In this document: positions 1-7,230 of the stretch, piece after piece
Position numbering within the stretch: the first letter of the stretch is position 1
Layout: each line of letters begins with the position of its first letter
Origin: Chlamydiota bacterium
Lineage (GTDB): Bacteria; Chlamydiota; Chlamydiia; Chlamydiales; Rhabdochlamydiaceae
DNA length: 9,312 nucleotides
Direction of reading: 5' to 3'
Assembly (NCBI GenBank): GCA_023265495.1
Contig: JAHFTP010000054.1
Span: 1 to 9,312 of the forward strand
Translations under genes and position numbers: made by a program
The notes under the pieces: model-generated
Databases searched by the model: none
What the model was told of the DNA's origin: nothing
Seen by the model: only the letters and a program-made list of their open reading frames with translations

Positions 1-2902
1 AGGACAAATGGACTCTCTCCTTTCTAGTTTAGTAAGTCTGATAGGCCAAGAGATAGAGATTCCAGACTACCCATCTTTTGAGGAAAATAGAAAAAAATTT
101 AATTCTGCCTTAGGTGAAATAAGAAAAGATCAAGACCTTGACCCCGAGGAGATTAAGGAAGATTTTATACAGCTCTCCTCCCTATACAAAAAACTATCCG
201 TTGATGTGTTCTTCCATCAAGCATCTCTCTTTGCAGAGGTAGTGGTGAAAAGGTACTGCTCAGAAGAAGAGTGGGAAAAACTGCTCTGTGATCCTATTTG
301 CTTTCTGGAGCTGATGACGGAGGAAAACAGGAAAGTAAGAGCAAAGGACCTTGTGGCTTTACATTATCCGGGGCTATTTCAAGAAATGCATGTAAAGCTG
401 CTTGACATCCTGGTGCTAGCGAGGAATCCGAATCGCAACTTTTTACGGATGGCTAAGGAGTGTCAAAAAAGATGGGTAGAATCCTCGGCCCTACATCCCC
501 ATTTTCTTCCCGATGAGATGCTCGGTAAGATGCTTATAGCTTTAAGCAGGCCTTCCTTTCTATCCAAAGTGTCTTCTCGTTATAAAGTGGCCATCATAGA
601 TGAATTTCAAGATACGGATCCCGTCCAGTGGGAAATATTTCACACGCTTTTTTTAGCAAATAAACACTCTCTGCAATCGATCCATCTTGTGGGTGACCCT
701 AAACAGTCTATCTATGCTTTCCGCAGTGCAGATGTGTATACCTACCTGCAAGCGCTCACTGCGTTAGGAGAGGAAAATAAAGCATTTTTATCCACAAACT
801 ACAGGGCAGACCCTTCCCTCGTGCATGCGCTTAACACTTTATTTACTCGGCAGATTGCTGCAGATTGGATGGCTCTCCCTGCGATAGAGGGCAGTCTTGC
901 CGTCCATCAAGTGAGGGCAAGGGAAGGTGGGGTGGCCGATTTTAGTGCAGATAGAGGAAGTATCCATTTCTTTTTGACGGAAGCCTCCTCCAACAGAGAA
1001 AAACAATGGCCTACAGCGGAGATCGAAGCAAAACAGATGTTTCCCTTTATTTATGCCGAAATAGAGGGGGTAACAAAGAAAAACCCCTTTGTCCATATAG
1101 CCATTCTCGTTAAGGACAGATATCAAGGCAGGCGGCTGCAAGAGTATTTAAAAGAGCAAGGGATCTCTAGTAGTATGAAGGGGAGCGGCTCACTGGTCTC
1201 TTCCGCAGCTTTTGTTGCCTTCTATGATTTGCTCGAAGCACTAGCCCATCCTGAAGATATCAGCAAGGTCAAGAAGGTATTAGTCTCTTCGTTTATAGGG
1301 TGTTGTTCAAACGATGTCAGAGGAGGACTAGATAACCCTCTCACGCAAAGGGCAAGAACCTTTTTCCTTTATGCAAAACAGCAGATAAGCATGGGGGGAT
1401 TTGGCCCATTTTTCACTGATTTCCTTCAAATGTCTTGGAAGGAGCAAGAGGGCTCTACGATAGAAAAAATCCTCGCTAGGCCCGATCTTTCCTTTTATTA
1501 TGAGATGAGAAAATTAGAGCAGCTGCTTTTCACTCATGCAAAGCAGTGTCTATATAGTCCTGAGGATTTACTCGCCTTTTGGCAAAAGCTCTCCTTGCAA
1601 AATGCAGATAGTCCTCTATGGAAGGTCTCTTCAGAGGGGGAAGAGAGCACGGTGAGCATCATGACGATCCATGCAAGTAAAGGTCTGGAATTTGATGTTG
1701 TTTTTGCACTTGGTCTTTGCAATAGACATTTGCAAAAGGACGACTTTATTAAAGTTAGAAAAGGGAAATCTTTTTTTCTACAAGAGTGGGAAGAGAGCAG
1801 TTCGGAATGTATAAGCGCAAGCCTTGAGCTGGACGCAGAAAAGATGAGGCTCCTTTATGTTGCGCTCACTAGAGCAAGAAAAAGGGTGTATGTCCCCATT
1901 GTGATAGATAAACAAAAAAAAGAGCTGCGCCGTGGAGAGGCTTCTGCCATGGACCTTCTCTGTCACAGCTTCGGGAAAAACTCTCTTTCCATAGACGAAG
2001 TATATGGACAAGAAAAGGCCCTGTCCTTATCTGCTGTTGAGTCCCATCTACAAAACTTGGGAAAAGAAGCCTCTATTACCTATAGTCTTTTAAGTGAGTT
2101 GATGCCTTTGCCTCAAAAAAGAGAATCCTTGCAACAAGTGGATATATGTAAACCGGAGCAGATACGATGTGTTTTCCCCGCAGAATACATGGTTTCCTTT
2201 TCTTCTTTGAGTAAAGACTCTTCTGAAGAGGGCTCGTCATTTGTCAAAAGCACATTTGAACCTAGTTTAGAAAGAAGCCTCTATACAATGCCATTGGGTG
2301 CGCTTACTGGTGTTTTACTACATACAATATTTGAAGAGGTTATAAACGCTGGATGGCATACAGATTTGCAAGAAGCTCTTGCTCTTCCACTCATTACCAA
2401 GAGCATTCAAGGCACCTTGTTAGATGGGTGGGAAAAAGAGCTTTTTTCCATGGTCCAAGAGGTTGTGCAGGGGCCTTTGCTTTCAGGGAGAGGAGATTTT
2501 TGTCTGCAGAATGTTTCCCCACAAAACACCTATGTAGAAATGGAATTTTTGTATCCTTGGAAAAATCATAGGATGAAAGGGTTTATCGATCTCGTATTTA
2601 AGAAGGGTAACAAATATTACATCGTAGACTGGAAATCGAACTTCTTAGGAGAGAAAGAAGAAGACTACGCTCCAAGCAATTTAGAAAGGGTTATGAAAGA
2701 GAAAAGCTATTTTCTTCAGGCAGCTATTTATGCACTGGCGTTAAAGAAGTACTTGCTTCTTTTTGAAAGAAGGAGCTTTGAAGAGTGTTTTGGAGGAGCT
2801 ATTTATGTGTTTTTGCGGGCAAAGAAGTCTTTTCATTTCTTCCCCGACTTAAACCTAATCGAACATTATGACTATTCTATGGAGAGACTATGGGAGCAGT
2901 AG
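1..2902 (+). CDS. recB: RecB-type subunit of exonuclease V (helicase/nuclease), 5'-truncated by the window edge
   Basis: Superfamily 1 helicase fused to a RecB-family nuclease, the subunit expected to load on DNA ends as part of RecBCD during double-strand-break repair. The frame is open to the left edge (Gly-Gln precede the Met at position 8), so that ATG is probably internal; the Walker A motif is absent and should lie upstream. Counting from that Met: motif II VAIIDEFQDTDP at ~194-205, motif III LVGDPKQSIYAFRSAD at ~227-242, motif IV STNYRA at ~262-267, motif V SIMTIHASKGLEFD at ~550-563, motif VI LLYVALTRARKR at ~615-626. The nuclease domain follows: H772 in ALTGVLLH, D861 in GFIDLVF, D874 and K876 in IVDWKSN, and Q904/Y908 in LQAAIYAL, matching the acid/lysine catalytic set of this family. 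The frame is intact to its TAG stop, which lies inside recD. RecC is not visible and would be expected outside the window. AddA is the main alternative, but the adjacent RecD favours RecB. Confidence 0.93.
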   Translation, partial: GQMDSLLSSLVSLIGQEIEIPDYPSFEENRKKFNSALGEIRKDQDLDPEEIKEDFIQLSSLYKKLSVDVFFHQASLFAEVVVKRYCSEEEWEKLLCDPICFLELMTEENRKVRAKDLVALHYPGLFQEMHVKLLDILVLARNPNRNFLRMAKECQKRWVESSALHPHFLPDEMLGKMLIALSRPSFLSKVSSRYKVAIIDEFQDTDPVQWEIFHTLFLANKHSLQSIHLVGDPKQSIYAFRSADVYTYLQALTALGEENKAFLSTNYRADPSLVHALNTLFTRQIAADWMALPAIEGSLAVHQVRAREGGVADFSADRGSIHFFLTEASSNREKQWPTAEIEAKQMFPFIYAEIEGVTKKNPFVHIAILVKDRYQGRRLQEYLKEQGISSSMKGSGSLVSSAAFVAFYDLLEALAHPEDISKVKKVLVSSFIGCCSNDVRGGLDNPLTQRARTFFLYAKQQISMGGFGPFFTDFLQMSWKEQEGSTIEKILARPDLSFYYEMRKLEQLLFTHAKQCLYSPEDLLAFWQKLSLQNADSPLWKVSSEGEESTVSIMTIHASKGLEFDVVFALGLCNRHLQKDDFIKVRKGKSFFLQEWEESSSECISASLELDAEKMRLLYVALTRARKRVYVPIVIDKQKKELRRGEASAMDLLCHSFGKNSLSIDEVYGQEKALSLSAVESHLQNLGKEASITYSLLSELMPLPQKRESLQQVDICKPEQIRCVFPAEYMVSFSSLSKDSSEEGSSFVKSTFEPSLERSLYTMPLGALTGVLLHTIFEEVINAGWHTDLQEALALPLITKSIQGTLLDGWEKELFSMVQEVVQGPLLSGRGDFCLQNVSPQNTYVEMEFLYPWKNHRMKGFIDLVFKKGNKYYIVDWKSNFLGEKEEDYAPSNLERVMKEKSYFLQAAIYALALKKYLLLFERRSFEECFGGAIYVFLRAKKSFHFFPDLNLIEHYDYSMERLWEQ

Positions 2903-4671
2903 CGGGCGAGTTGCTAACAAAGAAAGGAGGAGCACCGGAGACCGAAAATGCATCTTTTCTCTCTACCCTTGTGATGTGCGATGTGCTCTCCCACATCGAC
3001 CTTTTTTTTGTGGATCACTTTCTTCCGGCAGATGGTTTGGAAGAACAAAAAGCCTTTTTTGCATTTATGATGCTCACAGCTCGCAGTGGGCATCTTTGCG
3101 TGCGGATAGAGGAAGAGAAAATCCTTCCTTCTCCTAGCGAGTTCTGCCCTTGCAAGGAGCTGGCTATCCAATGGCACAAAGCCATTCTTGAAGGAGTAAA
3201 AAAACTTCCCTCCACCTTGTGCAGTGAAGAGCACACGGTGAGATGCAGCGCAAAACCTCTCTACCAGTGGAGACAGTATTATTATTTGCAAAAAAATTGG
3301 GTGTTAGAGAGTAGGTTTTTAGAGTCTCTACAGCCACATATCCAAGAGAAAAAAAAGGTTTTTGCTGAGGAAACGACGTTTTCTCCTCTGCTGAACAAGG
3401 AGCAGAAAAGCGCTGTGTGCATGGCTCTTTCCAACTCCCTCTCTGTCATCACAGGAGGTCCGGGAACGGGAAAAACCTTTACTGCTGTAGAGATTGTACG
3501 AAGTTTTTTAGCTTCACATCCAAATGAAAAAGATGTCTCTATTGTCCTAGCGGCACCTACAGGTAAAGCTGCTTTTCATTTGCAAAACAACATAAAAAGA
3601 AGTCTCTTGCAAGTAGAGAACATCGTCTGCGGGACGATCCACTCCCTTTTTGGCATTAGAAATACGGAAGATCTCCTGCGTAAGGACAAACCTTTTTTCG
3701 CTGATCTACTCATTATCGATGAATGTTCCATGTTAGATGTACGCCTATTTGCTTTCCTTCTCTTCTCCCTGCAAAAAGGTGGCAAAATTGTGCTTATGGG
3801 CGATAAAGACCAGCTGCCTCCAGTAGATGCCGGAAGTCTGTTTGCAGATCTTGTAGCCCTTTCTTCTTCTTCCAGTCTGCTGCCTTGCACTGTACTCACA
3901 GAGTGTTTACGCTCAGACAAAAAAGAAATTCTGTCCTTAGCTACAGCCATTAGAGAATCCAACTATCCCATGTTCCAAAGATCTCTAGAGCTGCACGAAG
4001 GCCGTTCAGTAGAAAATCGAAATTTGGGTTTAGGTGGATCCCATGTGCGAGAAAGCTACGAGCTCATCTGGCAGCAGTGCAAAGATTTCTTTCCATTTCC
4101 TTCTAGTAAGATAGAAGCCCCCGAAACCCTTTTAAAAAGTTTAGAGACTTTTCGCATTCTTAGCTGCATACGAAAGGGCCCTTTTGGTGTAGATGCGATC
4201 AATAGGATGATGATAGAAAAGATGTCCGCATACACCCTCATCAATGGCTATTTTGCGATACCTATCCTCATTACTAAAAACGATTATGAGCAAGAGCTAT
4301 TCAATGGAGAAGTAGGTGTCCTCATTAGGAGAGGAAAGTATATAGCAGATCGTCTCTTTCATGAAGAAGATGAGGCTTACTTCACCGATAAAGACCCGGT
4401 AAAGCCGATGAGAAAGATCTCAGCATCGCTTCTTCCGGCCTTTGAGTATGCCTATTGTCTCTCTGTTCATAAGAGCCAAGGTAGCGAATATGACAAAGTA
4501 TTGATTCTAGCGCCAGAAGGGGCGGAGAGCTTTGGCAAAGAAGTTCTCTACACAGCTGTTACCAGGGCAAAAAAACATGTGGTCTTGTCAGGGAAAGACT
4601 CTGTGTTCAAGCAAACCATAGAGAGGTCCTCTAGAAAGTTATCTGGTATTTGTGCCAGGCTGGTGATCTAA
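2890..4671 (+). CDS. recD: RecD subunit of exonuclease V (superfamily 1B 5'-3' helicase)
   Basis: A 593-residue helicase, close to the usual RecD length of about 600. The N-terminal ~165 residues are weakly conserved and probably contact the rest of the complex. Helicase motifs then appear in order: Walker A GGPGTGKT at 189-196, motif Ia LAAPTGKAA at 220-228, Walker B LLIIDECSML at 273-282, motif III VLMGDKDQLPPVDAGS at 301-316, motif IV-like LTECLRS at 336-342, motif V SVHKSQGSEYDKVLIL at 525-540, and motif VI LYTAVTRAKKH at 553-563. All key residues are present, so it looks active. The start was chosen because the ATG follows GGAGAG (2881-2886) at a good spacing and overlaps the recB stop by 13 nt, which points to translational coupling and one transcript. 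The 3' end overlaps the convergent dacB by 33 bp. RecD2-type proteins are longer at the N-terminus and normally stand alone, so RecBCD RecD fits best. Confidence 0.93.
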   Translation: MGAVAGELLTKKGGAPETENASFLSTLVMCDVLSHIDLFFVDHFLPADGLEEQKAFFAFMMLTARSGHLCVRIEEEKILPSPSEFCPCKELAIQWHKAILEGVKKLPSTLCSEEHTVRCSAKPLYQWRQYYYLQKNWVLESRFLESLQPHIQEKKKVFAEETTFSPLLNKEQKSAVCMALSNSLSVITGGPGTGKTFTAVEIVRSFLASHPNEKDVSIVLAAPTGKAAFHLQNNIKRSLLQVENIVCGTIHSLFGIRNTEDLLRKDKPFFADLLIIDECSMLDVRLFAFLLFSLQKGGKIVLMGDKDQLPPVDAGSLFADLVALSSSSSLLPCTVLTECLRSDKKEILSLATAIRESNYPMFQRSLELHEGRSVENRNLGLGGSHVRESYELIWQQCKDFFPFPSSKIEAPETLLKSLETFRILSCIRKGPFGVDAINRMMIEKMSAYTLINGYFAIPILITKNDYEQELFNGEVGVLIRRGKYIADRLFHEEDEAYFTDKDPVKPMRKISASLLPAFEYAYCLSVHKSQGSEYDKVLILAPEGAESFGKEVLYTAVTRAKKHVVLSGKDSVFKQTIERSSRKLSGICARLVI

Positions 4672-6033
4672 CTTAGAAAGAAAATCCTGTATTTTTTCAT
4701 TCATCAGCGGATGATTGGAACATTGATTTACTAAAATGGCAAATGCCACATTGCCTGCATATCCCACATATCCTTTGACCAAAGACATTGTGCCAGACTT
4801 TGCCCGGATAGAGCCTCCCCTTTGAGGTAAGGACTCTAAGAAAATAGGAAAAAACTGCGATTGTTTCATCTTGATTAGCATTGTAACGAGTTGTTTTGTT
4901 GTAACCAGGTTTTTTCTAGATAGACCCGATCCGTCGACCATGTTGAATCCTCCAAGATCGATGCCCTGTCTGTTCCAGAAGTTGGTGACTGCTTGTACCC
5001 CTGAAGCGGTGGACCCCTCATTACATGTCACTTCTCCCATTCTCTTCACAAGGTGTTCTGCATAGAGGTTGATACTCTTTTGATTGGTCCAATGGACAAT
5101 TTCCCCAACAGTAGGGGAATAGGTTGTATGCAGCACTATTTTTTTACTCCGTTTTGTCAGTTCTTGTCCGGAGATGACAATTTTTCGTTTTTGTAGCTCT
5201 TGTGTTAATAACTCGGCGCAATAGGCAGCCGGATCCGGGATTGCTCCTTTGATAGAGAATTCGTTTACGGCAGCAGGGATAGTTCCTCGAACGCATTGCA
5301 GAGAAGAAAGTTCAGATCCATAAATACAAGCTTGGTCGCCGGACCCTTCTGATCCCGTCTTCACCTCATTTTGGAAGAGCAGAGTAGAAAGAGGGGGATC
5401 TGTACGTAGAATAGTTGCCTTCTCCCCTACTTTGCTCCCGGGCTTAAAAAAGAGAGAGTAACAATTCTCATGAAAGGATAGAGCGCAAGCTCCCGCTCCG
5501 TAGTAATTGCCTAGATCTTCCCAAGCCCAGCTGGGAACGGCTCGTGCTTTTTCCCATCTCGTTGCATCCCCTATAATTTTCCCTTCCATTTTTTGAATCC
5601 CGAGTTTTTGGATCGCCTCTGCCCATGTCGCTATCTGATTTTCCCAAGATAGAGTGTTTGGAATGCGATCGGAGCCGAGGCATGGGTCCCCTCCTCCTCG
5701 AATATATATATTGCCGTGAAGGACTCCGGCAGAATCAATAAACCCCTCATATTCTAGCCGTGTTTCAAAGCGGTGATCGACTCCTAAAAGGTGAAGGGCC
5801 GCTCCTGTTGTGACGATCTTCATGCAAGAAGCCGGCATCAGGCTTAAGTTGCAGTTCTTTTCAAATAAGACTTCTCCAGTATCAGCCTCCACCGCATAGA
5901 TGCTGACTAGGGCATGGTCTAAATTGCATAAATCCTCGCCATATAAATAAGTCGTTGCAAGAAGCGTTAATAAAACAACCCACCGTCTTAGATAGGCTAG
6001 GGGAGCGGCTTTTTGTAAAATCGTGTTGTGCAT
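4639..6033 (-). CDS. dacB: D-alanyl-D-alanine carboxypeptidase/endopeptidase, PBP4 family (peptidase S13)
   Basis: A 464-residue penicillin-binding protein of the PBP4/DacB family, which trims or cleaves peptidoglycan cross-links outside the inner membrane. Residues 1-32 look like a signal peptide: a basic stretch (K8, R16, R17), then a hydrophobic core WVVLLTLLATTYLYG. All three active-site motifs are seen: S69-x-x-K72 in PASCMK, S320-x-N322 in QKSINLYAEHL, and K412-S-G in AKSGTMSLVKGYVGYAG. Typical S13 signatures GGGDPCLGS (~113-121) and DGSGLSR (~367-373) are also present, and length is near the E. coli enzyme. There are 11 cysteines, many for an exported enzyme of this family, one directly beside the catalytic serine. 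No good Shine-Dalgarno precedes the ATG; the start is kept because it gives a complete signal peptide. The gene is isolated from rpsT by a terminator and so needs its own promoter within 6034-6322. A role in chlamydial division-linked peptidoglycan is inferred. Confidence 0.92.
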   Translation of the reverse strand: MHNTILQKAAPLAYLRRWVVLLTLLATTYLYGEDLCNLDHALVSIYAVEADTGEVLFEKNCNLSLMPASCMKIVTTGAALHLLGVDHRFETRLEYEGFIDSAGVLHGNIYIRGGGDPCLGSDRIPNTLSWENQIATWAEAIQKLGIQKMEGKIIGDATRWEKARAVPSWAWEDLGNYYGAGACALSFHENCYSLFFKPGSKVGEKATILRTDPPLSTLLFQNEVKTGSEGSGDQACIYGSELSSLQCVRGTIPAAVNEFSIKGAIPDPAAYCAELLTQELQKRKIVISGQELTKRSKKIVLHTTYSPTVGEIVHWTNQKSINLYAEHLVKRMGEVTCNEGSTASGVQAVTNFWNRQGIDLGGFNMVDGSGLSRKNLVTTKQLVTMLIKMKQSQFFPIFLESLPQRGGSIRAKSGTMSLVKGYVGYAGNVAFAILVNQCSNHPLMNEKIQDFLSKLDHQPGTNTR

Positions 6034-6103
6034 ACAGGGAGCCTTGATCAGGTTAGAAAGGAGATCATTTTATATGTTATCGCATGTAGTTCTTGTTTTC
6101 CAA

Positions 6104-6125
6104 TTTTTTGACCGGAGTCAAAAAA
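6104..6125. repeat. Perfect 9-bp inverted repeat upstream of dacB
   Basis: Arms TTTTTTGAC (6104-6112) and GTCAAAAAA (6117-6125) flank a 4-nt centre, CGGA. The dyad lies about 70-90 bp upstream of the dacB start. Each strand ends the hairpin in a run of A, not T, so it is not a rho-independent terminator in either direction. An operator or a cruciform-like site is possible; no regulator family is recognised from the half-site. Confidence 0.55.
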
Positions 6126-6158
6126 CTTAGAGAAAAGAAGTATTCTCTCGATTGGTAA

Positions 6159-6232
6159 ATAATCGACTCACCTGGTTTTGATGTGAGTTGAATGAGTTGA
6201 TTATAGGGAATTAATCGACTCATATAACTCAT
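6159..6232. repeat. Cluster of related short direct and inverted repeats (TGAGTYGATTA units)
   Basis: Two identical copies of TAATCGACTCA (6160-6170 and 6212-6222) flank an inverted variant TGAGTTGATTA (6193-6203). Shorter partial copies are TGAGTTGA (6184-6191) and AACTCAT (6226-6232). The central inverted unit can pair over 12 bp, with one G-T pair, with either neighbour: with 6159-6170 (22-nt loop) or with 6212-6223 (ATGAGTTGATTA from 6192, 8-nt loop). The two pairings exclude each other. The cluster sits 125-200 bp upstream of dacB and beyond the rpsT terminator. It could be a multi-site operator, a switching leader RNA or a decayed repeat element. Confidence 0.65.
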
Positions 6233-6315
6233 TTTGGTGGTTATATTCTTTGGAGCATATCAATGCTTTGAGGTTATCTCGGTCAGATAGTAGGAAGCAA
6301 AAGGGAGATTAAGAG

Positions 6316-6354
6316 AAAAGAAAAAGCGAGAAGTGCCGTAACGCCTCTCGCTTT
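6316..6354 (-). terminator. Rho-independent terminator of rpsT
   Basis: Read on the minus strand, the stem AAAGCGAGA (6354-6346) pairs perfectly with TCTCGCTTT (6331-6323), enclosing a 14-nt loop that can form a further three pairs. It is followed by a T-rich tract TTCTTTTCTC. It begins only 4-5 nt after the rpsT stop codon, so rpsT is probably monocistronic and dacB is transcribed separately. Confidence 0.88.
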
Positions 6355-6358
6355 CGTG

Positions 6359-6643
6359 TTAGGCTTTCTTAGCTTGTTTTACAAGCCTGGATTTAACGCG
6401 AGCGGCTTTATTTTGTTTATAAATGCCTTTTTTCACGCCTTTATCCATCAAGCTAAATACAGAGCTTAGCATGGCTTTTTCTTTTACAGCGTCTTTTTCT
6501 GCAGAGGCTCCTTTGAGAGCTTTGACTGCTGTTGATACTGTAGAACGAAAAGCCTTGTTTGCGACTCTTCTTCTTTCGTTTTGGTTTTGTCTTTTTTTAG
6601 CTGAAGAAATTCTTTCCTTAGCGCCTTTTTTTTCGTCTGCCAT
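6359..6643 (-). CDS. rpsT: 30S ribosomal protein bS20
   Basis: A 94-residue, very basic protein matching ribosomal protein S20, a primary 16S rRNA-binding protein of the small subunit. The N-terminal stretch SAKKRQNQNERRRVANKA (~14-31) and the C-terminal KGIYKQNKAARVKSRLVKQ (~72-90) are the diagnostic lysine/arginine-rich helices of the family, and length is normal (about 85-95). The ATG at 6643 gives the usual short acidic-basic leader MADEKKGAKERIS; no clear Shine-Dalgarno precedes it. The gene has its own good promoter (6682-6710, minus strand) and a strong terminator directly after the stop, so it appears to be a single-gene unit. Its divergent neighbour is a small membrane protein followed by rpoD, the order I recall from Chlamydia. 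A 74-codon open frame on the opposite strand is a shadow of the low-complexity coding sequence. Confidence 0.96.
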   Translation of the reverse strand: MADEKKGAKERISSAKKRQNQNERRRVANKAFRSTVSTAVKALKGASAEKDAVKEKAMLSSVFSLMDKGVKKGIYKQNKAARVKSRLVKQAKKA

Positions 6644-6674
6644 ATAAGTTAACTCATATCTTAAAATTCAAGAT

Positions 6675-6703
6675 GGATGATAATATACTTGAAATCCTAT
6701 AAT
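6675..6703 (+). promoter_or_regulatory. Candidate promoter of the small membrane-protein gene, overlapping the rpsT promoter
   Basis: A perfect TATAAT lies on the plus strand at 6698-6703, inside the spacer of the divergent rpsT promoter. The matching -35 position (6674-6680) is poor (TGGATG at 18-nt spacing, three of six). Start near 6710 would leave a leader of about 18 nt. The -10 box is clear; its use as a promoter is inferred from its position and orientation. Confidence 0.45.
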
Positions 6704-6710
6704 TCGTCAA
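6682..6710 (-). promoter_or_regulatory. Sigma-66/sigma-70-type promoter of rpsT
   Basis: Minus strand: -35 TTGACG (6710-6705, five of six consensus bases), a spacer of exactly 17 nt, and -10 TATATT (6687-6682, five of six). Transcription would start near 6675, giving a leader of about 32 nt before the rpsT ATG. This is the best promoter match in the window, as expected for a ribosomal protein gene. Confidence 0.75.
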
Positions 6711-6727
6711 AGTCTTAAGTAAGGGCC

Positions 6728-7186
6728 ATGGATAAAAGAATAGTAAGAATTTGGTATATACTTGTAGCCCTCTCTTTAGGGATAACTCTTTGGTACCTCT
6801 CCATTGCTGGCGCTAAGATTTGGCGCTATGGCCGTCTGTCGGAAGAGACGAGGCAAGTGCAAGTGCAAAGCTGGCGAGTAGTAGAAAAATCTTCATCTTC
6901 TTTTGCCATCGAATCTTCCTATGTTTTTTGTGCGGGGGATCGCAAGTGCCAAGGCTCTACCGAGTTTGCCCCTCCGTATTTCATGAATTATCCATCGGCC
7001 TCCGGAGCAATTGATAAGCTCCAAAAAACGGAAGATTGGACCGTATGGTATAGCAAGAAGGACTGCAGCATAAACTCTTTGCAAAAAGTTTTTCCTTTTA
7101 AAGAGTGTATCCATGCCTTTTTGACGCTAGCGATATCTATATATTTTTTCTTTTTAAAGAGCCTGCTCTCCCGTTGGTATGGGTAG
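6728..7186 (+). CDS. Small protein with two membrane segments, DUF3592-like in layout; function unknown
   Basis: A 152-residue protein I do not recognise by name. Hydrophobic segments at ~5-27 (IVRIWYILVALSLGITLWYL...) and ~128-147 (IHAFLTLAISIYFFFLKSLL) flank a ~100-residue soluble loop, probably extracytoplasmic. The loop carries four cysteines (C48, C54, C112, C127). The order 'W-R-V-V-E ... Y-V-F ... V-W-Y-S-K-K-D-C-S-I-N-S-L' resembles DUF3592-type proteins, in which a strand-rich domain ends in a WYDP-like motif before the second membrane segment; this is suggestive only. Position between rpsT and rpoD agrees with the hypothetical gene I remember there in Chlamydia (CT616 region), so it may be a conserved chlamydial gene. 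The purine-rich AAGGG at 6721-6725 is only 2 nt from the ATG, unusually close, and there is no better start nearby. A role linked to sigma factor or ribosome function is not supported beyond adjacency. Confidence 0.8.
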   Translation: MDKRIVRIWYILVALSLGITLWYLSIAGAKIWRYGRLSEETRQVQVQSWRVVEKSSSSFAIESSYVFCAGDRKCQGSTEFAPPYFMNYPSASGAIDKLQKTEDWTVWYSKKDCSINSLQKVFPFKECIHAFLTLAISIYFFFLKSLLSRWYG

Positions 7187-7230
7187 TTTCTCTTTTTTTA
7201 AAGTTTTTTTACCCAAGACGACTTAGCAAA

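Larger units (their letters stand above)
6034..6358. other. Intergenic region between dacB and rpsT (no gene seen)
   Basis: About 325 bp with no convincing reading frame, tRNA or known RNA family on either strand. It contains the rpsT terminator (6323-6354), a cluster of related repeats (6159-6232), a perfect 9-bp inverted repeat (6104-6125) and a weak 5-bp hairpin AGCAT/ATGCT at 6254-6267. The dacB promoter should lie here on the minus strand, but I find no strong match. One candidate is a perfect minus-strand TATAAT at 6205-6200, inside the repeat cluster, with only a poor -35. Another is a minus-strand TTGGAA around 6102-6097 with TAACAT 18 nt further on, four of six matches each. Neither is convincing. 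Confidence 0.6.

Noticed and set aside
8..10. The ATG at position 8 as the true recB start
   Set aside because: No ribosome site can be judged, the frame is open to the edge, and the protein lacks the Walker A motif that RecB must carry further upstream.
2353..2571. 72-codon open frame inside recB in another frame
   Set aside because: It lies within the recB nuclease region, which has intact catalytic motifs; the alternative translation shows no recognisable domain.
6423..6647. 74-codon open frame on the plus strand opposite rpsT
   Set aside because: It is antisense to nearly all of rpsT, whose lysine/alanine-rich codons leave the opposite strand free of stops; no ribosome site or family resemblance.
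7181..7214. GGGTA and TACCC flanking T-rich DNA just after the small membrane-protein gene, as a possible terminator
   Set aside because: Only a 5-bp stem with a 24-nt loop and no T-tract after the right arm; too weak to call.
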